A stretch of DNA of 64,000 bases from Eubacterium ruminantium. Lineage in GTDB: Bacteria > Bacillota > Clostridia > Lachnospirales > Lachnospiraceae. Shown piece by piece: positions 27,677-36,833 of this stretch. The notes under the pieces are model-generated. The model ran no database searches, was not told the DNA's origin, and worked only from the letters and a program-made list of their open reading frames with translations. The first letter of the stretch is position 1. The number at the start of each line of letters is the position of its first letter. Location of the stretch: positions 185,338 to 249,337 of the forward strand of contig FNUU01000004.1 of assembly GCA_900108205.1 (NCBI GenBank). Direction: 5' to 3'. Made by a program: the position numbers and the translations under genes.

Positions 27677-30600
27677 TTATTTCTTGATGACTGCCTGTTC
27701 CTTATTCTTTGCTTCAACCATTTTATTTACCGTACCCATTTCTAACTTAAGCTTTTCTACCATATTTCTGGTTTTTCTTTCTCCCACGACATCCTTTTTC
27801 TTTTTATTATTATCTAACATATTAGCCAGCGCTTCTTCACCTGCATCCAGTATACGTCCTCTATTAACCTCTCCGGCTTTTGCCTTTTTAAGAACACTTT
27901 CCCGGAAGTTTTTCTTAAATTCATCACTGAGCTGATTCTTGATAAAGGAGTCTCTCTGATACTTATTACCCGTTGAATCAAGTGCCTGGTTATATCTGGT
28001 GATTGTTCCGCCTTTTTCCCTGCCCACAGTATAATTAACAATATTTACCATAAGAACCTGATAGGCCTCATCCATTATTGATTCCTCCAGTTTTATATTT
28101 TCCGGGTTCTTCAAATATGCAGCGCCTGTTTCACTTATCCTGTTATCAAGCTTTTCATGGAACATACTTCGATAACACCAACTGGCACCATTCTGTCGTG
28201 GTCCTGTAGGGAATTTAACATTAAATTTAGAACAGTTCTTCTTGAATACTTCAGGTTCCTTTCTGTACTGGTTGAAAGCACTCTCTACAAGATGTCTCCT
28301 TGTAAAATCATCGGCAGTAACCTCGGCCATATCAGAGATTTTATCTACATACTTTGCCATCTTAGTCAAAATCTCATCTGATACTACAGTGTTTTCACCC
28401 GGTTTTTCCTTCTTGGCATGTGCATGGATATCAGTTACGATCGATCTGTACATGGAATCTGTGCTTAACTCATAGAGACTGTCACTTGTAAGAGCCTCTA
28501 CTATCTGAGCAGCCAGATTTTTCTTTTCAGGTTTTTTCGCAGGCTTTTTCTCCTCTTTTATTTCTTTCTTATTCTCTGCCTTTTTAGGAGCCTTCTTCTC
28601 TTCCTTCTTCGGCGCTTTGTTTTCTACTTTCTTCTCTTCTTTTTTCTCTCCCTCAGCCTCAGGCTTTTTCTCTGCCTTAACTTCCTCCGGTTTTTTGATA
28701 TTATATTTTTCTATCTCCCATTCATCCGGTATATACTCAGGTCCACCTATATAATCGTCCTTATCAAATACAGATTCATCAGCCTTACCTGAACGGATCA
28801 GCTCCATTCTATACTCAAATTTGATATAGTCATGCCCAACTCCAATAGGATTTTCATTAAGTACCGGAGATTCACGATCTACTATGTTATAGAAATATCC
28901 GTCTTCTGTCACATAGTTTTCAGGGTCCTCTCCATCAAGCTGTATACGCTCTCCAAGTGAATTATATATACGCATCCTGAAATCAGGATCGAGATTTTTT
29001 ATGATTTTCTTTACTCCGTCATGTATTTCTGTAGAAATAAGACTATTTGAGAAATCCTTTGCAGTAAAGGTCGGGTCTGTATCAAAACGATGCTTCATCT
29101 TTTCGATATATATTGATTTTATAAATGAATGGTATTCCTTAGTTATATCCAATTTATCAACCAGTTCACCAGCACCCTTCAGATTAGTTTTTCCAAGGAT
29201 ACTTTGTCTATACTCAGCCTCAAACCTCGTAAGACGTTCGTATTTGGCGAGTGCACGTTCCCTTTCATTTCCGGTATATTCCCTGGTGAACTCTCCTGAG
29301 GTAAGAACCATATGACAATCCAGCTTTTCCCACAGAGTACTCACTGCATTCATACGTTTGCTGGTATATTCAGAACGTTTCAGTTTCTGACCATTATTCT
29401 TTTTTTCATAATCATCTTCCTCTTTATATTTACCCCTCAGATATTTGTTAACGCTTCCCTTAACTTTATTAACCTGCTTCTGATATTCCCAGAACTGGTC
29501 TGCGTTCATATTCGGATGCTTTCTGGCTATTTCCACCAGTTTCTCTAATCCGGATTTAATCTCCCTGAAGTTATCTGAAGATCTAAGGAACTGGTCAACA
29601 TCATTAATAGACTTCAGCATACTTTTTGCCTGCTCAAGTCTGGTTTTTCCTTCTAACTCATACGGATCCGTAATTTCTTCTCCAATAGCTTCAAAGGTTT
29701 TCTCGGCTACTGAGATGACGTTCTTATCCTTATATTTATTATTAAACGCTTCAGCTTCTTTAAGAGCCTCTCGTCTGGTAATATAATCAGGCTTCTTTAC
29801 ATCATAATACTTATTATAAATAACATTTATATCTTTATTAGCTGCTGTAACGTCCTTTAACATCTGCTCATATTTTGCAGTGGTCTTTTCCATGTTTTTC
29901 TTTAAGCCAAGACATTCCTCCACCTCTTCTTCATTGTTCTCTTTTCTGTATTTCTCTATATCTTCATCAAGAATTCTAAGCTGTTCTTTTGACTCCTTAA
30001 TAGCTAATGTTGCAGCTTTTAATTTATTTTCAGTATCTGCCTTAGCTTCACTGATATATCCGAGAACTTTGAATTCAGCAAGTGGCCATCCATTTTTTAA
30101 TGCCTTGGACTGACCTTTCAGATTTGCAACAGCAACCTCAATAGCATCTCTATTGGCCTTATTCGGATCTGAAGATGTTATATCACCTAATGGATTGTTG
30201 AGATTATGACCTGATTTATAATCCGGCTCAATTCCTTCCTTGTCAAGCATAGGTTTTCCGGCCCGTGGGTTTCTGATCTGAACCTCTGTGAAATCCTTCT
30301 CGTCCTGAGTAAGATCAGTTCTTGCATATCTTTTTTCAGACTCTGACCTAAGCTTATCAAATTTGGCCGTAAAATTATCAATGGCTGTGACATATTTCAG
30401 CATATAGGCCAAATCCAGACCTTTCTTATCCTCTTTTTCGGCCTTCTGTCTATCATAAATAACCTTAAATAAGCCCTTGATCCCTACATAATAATCCGTT
30501 AAATAATCAGCAAATTCTCCAAGAGCCTCTTTACGCTTATTCAAATTTTCAATGACTATTTGTTTTTCAAAAACCGTTTCCTTCTTCTTTTTACCCTTGT

Positions 30601-31072
30601 GAACAGGATCGTCTACTTCTCTTTCGACTTCTACATCATCTACGAAAGATGGTGAAACAAGAAAAGAACCATATATCCGTTCAAGAGAAGGCTGGTCCAC
30701 TAAGGCATCGAACATATCTCCATTTGAAGGATTGGCCACATAATTAAAAGCCTCCATAATTTTCTTAAATGGACCGTCATATTTTTTGATTCCTTCTCCA
30801 ATACGCTTATAGCTTTTATTAACCTCCTTAAGCAGTCCGGACTGATCCTCCGAAACAGCACTCGTCGTCAAACCCAGTCCAAAAATGGGTTTATCATCAG
30901 GGTTATGTTTCACATTACTCAAAACCGTACTTACAGCATCCTTCACCTTATCATATTTATTATCCATTATACGACTGATTCCAGTCGCGTCGGCAGAAAG
31001 CCTTCCAAGCTGAAAAAACTGCTTTTTATAATTATAGTTTTCAAATCTCTGTTGTTTAGTTCTACGTGGCAT
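27677..31072 (-). CDS. Large helical protein of unknown function (family member C, 1131 aa)
   Basis: Function not recognised. No signal peptide or membrane segment. It starts basic (MPRRTKQQRF). The motif NGWPLAEFKVLGYISEAK near residue 327 matches protein B. A long coiled coil follows (about 340-420). The shared domain lies at about 495-584 (SDNFREIKSGLEKL, then YQKQVNKVKGSVNKYL, then RSEYTSKRMNAV). A Lys/Glu/Pro/Ala linker with many KK and EEKK units (about 800-860) separates a C-terminal helical domain. The tail ends AVIKK. The ATG at 31072 follows GGAGGGG by six bases; the ATG at 31087 overlaps that RBS. Confidence 0.85.
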   Translation of the reverse strand: MPRRTKQQRFENYNYKKQFFQLGRLSADATGISRIMDNKYDKVKDAVSTVLSNVKHNPDDKPIFGLGLTTSAVSEDQSGLLKEVNKSYKRIGEGIKKYDGPFKKIMEAFNYVANPSNGDMFDALVDQPSLERIYGSFLVSPSFVDDVEVEREVDDPVHKGKKKKETVFEKQIVIENLNKRKEALGEFADYLTDYYVGIKGLFKVIYDRQKAEKEDKKGLDLAYMLKYVTAIDNFTAKFDKLRSESEKRYARTDLTQDEKDFTEVQIRNPRAGKPMLDKEGIEPDYKSGHNLNNPLGDITSSDPNKANRDAIEVAVANLKGQSKALKNGWPLAEFKVLGYISEAKADTENKLKAATLAIKESKEQLRILDEDIEKYRKENNEEEVEECLGLKKNMEKTTAKYEQMLKDVTAANKDINVIYNKYYDVKKPDYITRREALKEAEAFNNKYKDKNVISVAEKTFEAIGEEITDPYELEGKTRLEQAKSMLKSINDVDQFLRSSDNFREIKSGLEKLVEIARKHPNMNADQFWEYQKQVNKVKGSVNKYLRGKYKEEDDYEKKNNGQKLKRSEYTSKRMNAVSTLWEKLDCHMVLTSGEFTREYTGNERERALAKYERLTRFEAEYRQSILGKTNLKGAGELVDKLDITKEYHSFIKSIYIEKMKHRFDTDPTFTAKDFSNSLISTEIHDGVKKIIKNLDPDFRMRIYNSLGERIQLDGEDPENYVTEDGYFYNIVDRESPVLNENPIGVGHDYIKFEYRMELIRSGKADESVFDKDDYIGGPEYIPDEWEIEKYNIKKPEEVKAEKKPEAEGEKKEEKKVENKAPKKEEKKAPKKAENKKEIKEEKKPAKKPEKKNLAAQIVEALTSDSLYELSTDSMYRSIVTDIHAHAKKEKPGENTVVSDEILTKMAKYVDKISDMAEVTADDFTRRHLVESAFNQYRKEPEVFKKNCSKFNVKFPTGPRQNGASWCYRSMFHEKLDNRISETGAAYLKNPENIKLEESIMDEAYQVLMVNIVNYTVGREKGGTITRYNQALDSTGNKYQRDSFIKNQLSDEFKKNFRESVLKKAKAGEVNRGRILDAGEEALANMLDNNKKKKDVVGERKTRNMVEKLKLEMGTVNKMVEAKNKEQAVIKK

Positions 31073-31138
31073 ATTATTCCCCTCCATTTATTACAAGACC
31101 CTTACGCGAAGTAATCCGATATATCATAATACGAACTG

Positions 31139-31171
31139 ATTATAACCCGGCAAGTATAACAAATGCGCAAC
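31139..31171 (-). promoter_or_regulatory. Shared-signature promoter of large protein C
   Basis: The minus strand reads GTTGCGCATTTGTTA, then TATAAT 20 bases after TTGCGC. It starts right after the T tract of the preceding terminator. Confidence 0.75.
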
Positions 31172-31173
31172 AC

Positions 31174-31197
31174 AAAAAGCGGTGCAATGCACCGCTT
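31174..31197 (-). terminator. Terminator after the 210-residue gene
   Basis: AAGCGGTGC and GCACCGCTT form a nine-bp perfect stem around AAT. On the minus strand TTTTT follows, and the next gene's promoter begins within a few bases. Confidence 0.8.
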
Positions 31198-31260
31198 CAG
31201 ACTGTTTCTGCCGGCCAGTGTCCTTACTTCTTTAAAAACTTCCAATAGTTAAAGCCGGTT

Positions 31261-31893
31261 TTACCATACAATATCAAACGAAACTTCCGGCTCTTGCGTA
31301 CTATAGTCAATAAATATACTTACATTATAAAAGCTATCATGTTCCGGATTTTCTGCAGCCTTAATACCAATACATACTTCTATACAATCATCATTAATAG
31401 ACAGTCCATTTACATACCAGTTTTCTTTTAAATACTCTAAACTAAATTCATCCTTTAAACGTATATCCCAATCACTATCACTATTGTTTTCAAAAAATCC
31501 AGTAATCTCTTTATAGATTTCATCATAACACTCATCCATTATCTGATCAGATTTTTTATAAATACTCTCCATGGAATCAAGGACATAATCTATATTATCT
31601 TCTCTCACAGCAATTTCATATATACCATAGGAAGCATCTGGCTTATCGCCAAAAGAATGATTACCAAATCCTCCCAGTATATCTATGTAACATACATCTT
31701 TCGAACTTGTGTCCTTAACTAAAACTCCATTTCCAAAATACGAATTTTCAATTTCAACTGCAGATAATGTTTTCTTGTCACCATATTTTAAATGATTTAG
31801 GTTTTTTAGTTTCTTTTCAATCTGTTTATTTTCTTTTGTTAATGCAGAACTTTGTTCTTTATCAGTATTAAACAATTTCCCAAAAAATGACAT
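31261..31893 (-). CDS. Unknown 210-residue protein, immunity-protein-like in appearance
   Basis: No family recognised. An acidic cytoplasmic protein with a basic amphipathic start (MSFFGKLFNTDKEQ), a helical segment, then a beta-rich half with many Asp, Asn and aromatic residues (CIGIKAAENPEHDSF, YNVSIFIDYS). Such composition is common in immunity proteins of contact-dependent toxin systems, but nothing proves that. AT-rich relative to neighbours. RBS AGGAG precedes the ATG. It lies between two large-protein genes with its own terminator on each side. Confidence 0.7.
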   Translation of the reverse strand: MSFFGKLFNTDKEQSSALTKENKQIEKKLKNLNHLKYGDKKTLSAVEIENSYFGNGVLVKDTSSKDVCYIDILGGFGNHSFGDKPDASYGIYEIAVREDNIDYVLDSMESIYKKSDQIMDECYDEIYKEITGFFENNSDSDWDIRLKDEFSLEYLKENWYVNGLSINDDCIEVCIGIKAAENPEHDSFYNVSIFIDYSTQEPEVSFDIVW

Positions 31894-31998
31894 AATTTAC
31901 ACTCCTCATCTATGTTTATATATACTTTAAAGATCATTTTATACTTTTTTTATACTTTTTGACAATAAAAAGAGCGTCAATAATCGAAAAAAAACAAA

Positions 31999-32041
31999 AA
32001 AATCCCGCAAAGCCTTATTTTATAAGGCTTTGCGGGATTTT
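31999..32041. terminator. Strong bidirectional terminator
   Basis: AAAATCCCGCAAAGCCTTAT (31999-32018) pairs perfectly over 20 bp with the sequence at 32022-32041, around a three-base loop. A and T tracts flank both sides. It separates the 59-residue gene from the 210-residue gene. Confidence 0.9.
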
Positions 32042-32164
32042 GTATTTACTCATATTCGATGGATGACTTGTGTTACATACCATATATGGTAGCTAATATT
32101 ATAATCCACCTACCATATATATACTGATTATTCATATTATATAGCTTTACCAAACATTTTGCTG

Positions 32165-32344
32165 TCAAAATGCTGTCATATACTGATTATCGAAAAAATC
32201 CACCAGAGCCTTAACATTTTCTGCTGAATTTAAATCCTTTTTAAAAAGAGTATGCATTTTTCCTCTATTCTTTATTACTGACTTCAAAGAATCCTGAAAA
32301 GCTTTAGATACATCAGGTACATTTGTCTTGTTATTTTCCGGCAT
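32165..32344 (-). CDS. Small protein (59 aa) after large protein D
   Basis: A short gene with a good RBS (GGAGG, eight bases before the ATG). It starts MPENNKTNVPDVSKAF and continues as a basic amphipathic helix (SLKSVIKNRGKMH), ending DFFDNQYMTAF. No family is recognised. The MP start resembles three of the large proteins. It lies 85 bases after the large gene and before a strong terminator, so it is probably cotranscribed with it. It could be a partner, an antitoxin-like cap, or a relic of another large-protein gene. The 120 bases after it hold only AT-rich sequence with TACCATATATGGTA. Confidence 0.6.
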   Translation of the reverse strand: MPENNKTNVPDVSKAFQDSLKSVIKNRGKMHTLFKKDLNSAENVKALVDFFDNQYMTAF

Positions 32345-32429
32345 TTTTTAGTCCTCCATCAATAAAAATAAACAATTTGTCATAAAAAGATTTTAATAAT
32401 GTAAATAATAATGTAACTACATTTACTTA

Positions 32430-35400
32430 CTACTTTTTTACTACAGCCTTATTCTCTGATTTTTTTGCCTTTTCGGCAGCCATCTTCTTTAGTTCTTTTT
32501 TAACAGCTTCAGGATTAACTATAGCTTTTACCATATCATACTCGCCTAATTTCCTGGCTTCTTTTATAAATGCTTCACCTAAATTATTAACGTTTACTTT
32601 TTTATAAACATTTTTAAATGATTGGGTATTTTCAATTTCTTTTCTTACGTTATTACAAAGAACTTTGATTGTCATATCAGAATCAAACTCCTTTGAAAAA
32701 TCATACCAACCATCATACTTATCAACTTCTTTAGCAAATAGATCTATAGCAATCAATTTGCTAAAGGCTGATTTTCTGTTATCTAATACTTCTTTAGTAG
32801 CTTTTTTGTCAGGAAGCTTATTAAATACAGGATTTTTATACATCGATGTTGTAAACTTTACAGTAACATCATCCTTAAGTTTAAAGCCACTATGATATTT
32901 ATTCTGAGCAAGAGATTTATTCTTCTTTAAATCTTTTTCTACACTTTTCTGAGCCAAAAAAGCCTGCTCACCAAACGTTCCAATTGCCATTTCATCAGAT
33001 ATACCAACAAGTTTATTATATGGTTCTCCCATAGTTGCAGTGATATAAAATACTTCTTTTTCGCCAATTTTTCCTTCAGGAGTATCTAAATCCATATATG
33101 GCTGAAGAAAACGTATGTTTTTCTTAACAATCTCCACCGATTTATTAATTGCTTTCACCATATCTTTTGTATATTCATCACCTTTATTCTGAGCCAGATA
33201 CTTCGAAGAAAGCTTATATATTCTATCCATTAATTGCTTATAGCTGTTAAAAGAATAGTTTTTCTTTTCATCAACAGGATAGTTTCTACCAAGATTATTC
33301 CATTCTCGGAGCGCATCACAGAAATCCTTTATAATACCTTTTGGAGGCTGAGGTTTTACTTCATCTTCCATATGTTCCTGGTTTTCATCATAAAAAACCG
33401 GATCGTTTTCTGACAGGAAAGTGTGACCTATATATCTTTCCTCTAATGAATTTCTAAAGAAAGCAACAAGGTTCTTCTTGATATCCATTGCAGTTACGCC
33501 ATTTTTCTCAGTCTTATCAGCAAGATGTGGTACGTGGACATTAGCTGGTTTTCCCGCCTTAATACTACGCGCTTCACCTCTATAAGTTCTGACTGCATCT
33601 TTTAATGCAAGCACCTGTTCCCTTCTTTCTATCCTGTCATCCTTTTCCTGGAAATCTCGTTTTTCAAGGTAAGCATCTGCTGTTTTTTCTATATTCGCCA
33701 GGTTCATTAAAAACTCTTCATTTGATACATTAGATATATTCCTGAGAGAACGTCTCATTGATATAAGTACATCCTTCATAAGGTCAGAAGGTTTGCTGTC
33801 GCTTTTCCCTTTTCCGTAAGTATTTTTAATACCTTCAATAAAAGCAGATATATCATTAGAAAAGCCTTTCAACATTTCAGCACTTTCTCTTATATTTGTT
33901 TGGGAAAGAGAATCTATCTTTGACTTATTTCTCGCCATTTTTACTATTGACTTAGGTGAAATGTATTTATCATCAGAAGTCTTGATAGAGTTTTCAAAAT
34001 CACCTGAATCCAGTTTTTCTTTCATATAATCCCAAAGACTAACCTGCTTACCGGTCTTGGAACTTATTGGCGCTTTATTTCCGCCAAAGCGATACATTTG
34101 ACCTATTAGAGCATATGCAACATCTCGTACATACTGCTTTTTAGAAGTGTATTTACCCTTCTCAAGACGAGAAAGCGCTATATCAGATTTCTTAAGGAAT
34201 TCATCATCAGAAATACCTTTTCCGTGTATTCTTGAATCAGTTTTAATGTCTACATTAAAGAATTTACTGTTCATAGCTCCTCTGATGATCTTAAGTTTTC
34301 TTATGTCATCAGAATTAAGCTTCTTCATTTCAGGTTCAGCATCAGGATTTTCAGTATGGTCGCTCAGTTTATAATCCTCATAAGCCTTAGCAAATCGAAG
34401 GAGTCTTCTTACTGATTTCTTATAATCAGCATACTTATCTTCTTCTTTATTCTTGATAGTATCAGTTTTGGCATTTCTCTTAAATTTTCTTATTTCATCC
34501 GCAACATCCTCAATTGAATTGTAGAATAATGTATATTCATCAGAATCGATAAAGCCTCTTGCATTTCCTGCGAGACCTTTAAGAGCCTGAACATAATCTT
34601 CGGCATCGTTCAGATTAATATCAAAGCTTGCATTATCTATAATCTCTGGGTCAAATGATAAACTTTCTTGCTCAACTTTCTCACTTTCTTTTACTTCTTC
34701 AGACTGAGGCAGATCTTCTGACTTAATTTCTTCAACCGGCGGTTTTGCATCTGTATTTATTTCTTCAACCGGCGGTTTATTATCAGCATTAATCTCATGA
34801 TTATCGACATGGATTATATTGTCGTCATTATCCAAGATATTAACAATCTTTTCCTTATCTTCTGTATTTTTCTTAACTACAGTCTCATCTTTAATTATAT
34901 TACCTGTATTAACACCAGGAATATCATAATCACCTTTCTTAGAATTATAAGTAGGAAGATTTTCAAAATGTGCTTTTTTATTTCCTTTAGCAGGGATGTA
35001 TCTGACATTCTTAAAAAGACTGCCATCCATCAACCGATTTATAGTGATTTCTTCATTTTTGGAATTAACCTTTTCATATAAAGCCCCGCCGTATTCACCT
35101 GAATCATTACCTACTTGCGTATATAGTTTATCTGCATTTACAGAATTCATATAAACCGTAGCAGGCATTCCTTTACCATTCTTTTTCCAATCGAGAATCA
35201 TCTGTTTTGCTACAGCAAGTCTGATTCCGGATGTAAACATTCCACCATAATTTACTTCACCGTTTTGATCGTGATATTTTCTAACATTTGTAAGTACCAT
35301 ATAAATATCAGAATTCATTAATGAAAATGGTCCGTTCATTGTTGAAAAATGTTCATATCGATCACCTTTATCTTTAATATTCGGGAATTCTTTTTCAAGT

Positions 35401-36341
35401 TTAGCTTCACAAGCTTTATTGTAACGCCATATTTCCTGCCATACATCAAAAACTGTACTGGAAAGCTCGCACACTTTAATAAACTCTTCCGAGTATATAA
35501 AATCATCTTTAGTAGTATCTATCTTTTCAGCAAGTTCATTTATCCTTTTGTTTGCATCCATTATGATGTCAAACATTGTATTGACTAACCAATTAGCATC
35601 AGGACTATTTGATTCAGCTGCTTTAATAGATGTGCCTGCTTTTATAGAATGATTAATTACTTCTTCAAATGTCTGATGTTTTTCGGCAACAAGTTTTTTC
35701 TCATCAAACACTTCATCAATAGTATATAAATGATTTCCTTTGGAATCTTTTTTTGCTAGAAGTATAAGAGTCGTGATTGTATGTCCGCCTGTTCTTCCAA
35801 AAGATATAGCCCCCAGTTTTTGTCTTTCAAGGTTCTCTGATCGATATTTGGTTGGAATAAAAGACCTATATAAACTTTTATTCTCAGCAAATGATTTCTT
35901 GTAATAAGTATCATAGTACTTATCATGTTTAACTCTTTTACTAACTTCCGCATCTATTACTTTCTTACTTTCAGGAGCCAGCTTTCCTATGGCTTCCATA
36001 TTAAAAACACCACCAAAATGATCATTAAGGCGATTAATCATTCGATAAAATTCATGCGGATTCTTTTTTTCTGCGAATAACTGAAAATTTGTTTTCCCGT
36101 TAACTTCCTTAAGAAGATAATCATTATACTTTATGAGTTCGTCTTTTACTGTCTGAACATTTTCTTGAAACATAACTTTAAGACCAAAATCCATACCCTC
36201 AACAGCATTAGGAGTTGAAGCATTACCAAATGTCGTTGACATAGTCTGTATAACAGATTGGATTATTGGTTTCCACTGGTCCTTCTTGGCGCTGATCTCA
36301 TCTATGCTTTTAGTATTCTCATCAATTTCTACTTCCTTCAT
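32430..36341 (-). CDS. Large helical protein of unknown function (family member D, 1303 aa)
   Basis: Function not recognised. No signal peptide or membrane segment. The first 500 residues contain a mixed alpha/beta region (RTGGHTITTLILLAKK; YGGMFTSGIRLAVAKQM). A repeated Pro/Glu linker (PPVEEIN, PPVEEIK) lies near 530-560. The shared helical domain follows at about 598-689 (SDEYTLFYNSIEDV, then YADYKKSVRRLLRFAKAY, then DIRKLKIIRGAM). The C-terminal 500 residues are helical with a basic Lys/Ala tail ending ENKAVVKK. RBS AAGGAGG. No clear copy of the GTTGCGC promoter signature was found upstream; only TTGTCA and AT-rich sequence. Confidence 0.83.
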   Translation of the reverse strand: MKEVEIDENTKSIDEISAKKDQWKPIIQSVIQTMSTTFGNASTPNAVEGMDFGLKVMFQENVQTVKDELIKYNDYLLKEVNGKTNFQLFAEKKNPHEFYRMINRLNDHFGGVFNMEAIGKLAPESKKVIDAEVSKRVKHDKYYDTYYKKSFAENKSLYRSFIPTKYRSENLERQKLGAISFGRTGGHTITTLILLAKKDSKGNHLYTIDEVFDEKKLVAEKHQTFEEVINHSIKAGTSIKAAESNSPDANWLVNTMFDIIMDANKRINELAEKIDTTKDDFIYSEEFIKVCELSSTVFDVWQEIWRYNKACEAKLEKEFPNIKDKGDRYEHFSTMNGPFSLMNSDIYMVLTNVRKYHDQNGEVNYGGMFTSGIRLAVAKQMILDWKKNGKGMPATVYMNSVNADKLYTQVGNDSGEYGGALYEKVNSKNEEITINRLMDGSLFKNVRYIPAKGNKKAHFENLPTYNSKKGDYDIPGVNTGNIIKDETVVKKNTEDKEKIVNILDNDDNIIHVDNHEINADNKPPVEEINTDAKPPVEEIKSEDLPQSEEVKESEKVEQESLSFDPEIIDNASFDINLNDAEDYVQALKGLAGNARGFIDSDEYTLFYNSIEDVADEIRKFKRNAKTDTIKNKEEDKYADYKKSVRRLLRFAKAYEDYKLSDHTENPDAEPEMKKLNSDDIRKLKIIRGAMNSKFFNVDIKTDSRIHGKGISDDEFLKKSDIALSRLEKGKYTSKKQYVRDVAYALIGQMYRFGGNKAPISSKTGKQVSLWDYMKEKLDSGDFENSIKTSDDKYISPKSIVKMARNKSKIDSLSQTNIRESAEMLKGFSNDISAFIEGIKNTYGKGKSDSKPSDLMKDVLISMRRSLRNISNVSNEEFLMNLANIEKTADAYLEKRDFQEKDDRIERREQVLALKDAVRTYRGEARSIKAGKPANVHVPHLADKTEKNGVTAMDIKKNLVAFFRNSLEERYIGHTFLSENDPVFYDENQEHMEDEVKPQPPKGIIKDFCDALREWNNLGRNYPVDEKKNYSFNSYKQLMDRIYKLSSKYLAQNKGDEYTKDMVKAINKSVEIVKKNIRFLQPYMDLDTPEGKIGEKEVFYITATMGEPYNKLVGISDEMAIGTFGEQAFLAQKSVEKDLKKNKSLAQNKYHSGFKLKDDVTVKFTTSMYKNPVFNKLPDKKATKEVLDNRKSAFSKLIAIDLFAKEVDKYDGWYDFSKEFDSDMTIKVLCNNVRKEIENTQSFKNVYKKVNVNNLGEAFIKEARKLGEYDMVKAIVNPEAVKKELKKMAAEKAKKSENKAVVKK

Positions 36342-36554
36342 CGAAAATCCTCCTTAAAGCTGTAATAATCTCTCGGAATCTCCGAGCCTTTGAAACATAA
36401 GGCTTCTAAGATTCTTTTTTTATTTAATCACCCACTTTTTTTCAAAAAAACACTTGACAAACACTGAAAATTTTGCGGTGATTCGCGCCTATTAATTAAA
36501 AGGTGATTTCGCTCCGGCGCAGCCGGAAGTGTTCTTTTGAAAGGAGTGTTTTAT

Positions 36555-36806
36555 ATGTTACCATTTAATCCCGGTGGTCATTCTACCTACCAGAACCACG
36601 TTTCAAACTTATTTCTTGAATACTATCCTAATCCTGATTCCTTATCTGTATCTACTTGGAACATCTTTGATCATTTCTGGCATCTTGATCTATCCCAAGT
36701 TGATGAGCAAATGAAGTGCAAATACTCTATCTTTGGCCCTATAGATTACGAGAGACTATTTATCCAGACTGTTCCCATCCCGCTGAAGTCCCGCCTGGGT
36801 GCATAG
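36555..36806 (+). pseudogene. Truncated transposase (N-terminal fragment)
   Basis: An 83-residue frame starting MLPFNPGGHSTYQNH after GAAAGGAG. It contains FWHLDLSQVDEQMK and YSIFGP, which resemble the N-terminal domain of Lachnospiraceae transposases of the IS1182/DDE type. The frame then ends without the catalytic domain. No inverted repeats were found at its borders. It lies just downstream of the high-GC large gene E and may mark an old insertion that brought it in. Confidence 0.6.
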
Positions 36807-36833
36807 ATTTTTTGTTCGCAGATATTTATTCTT

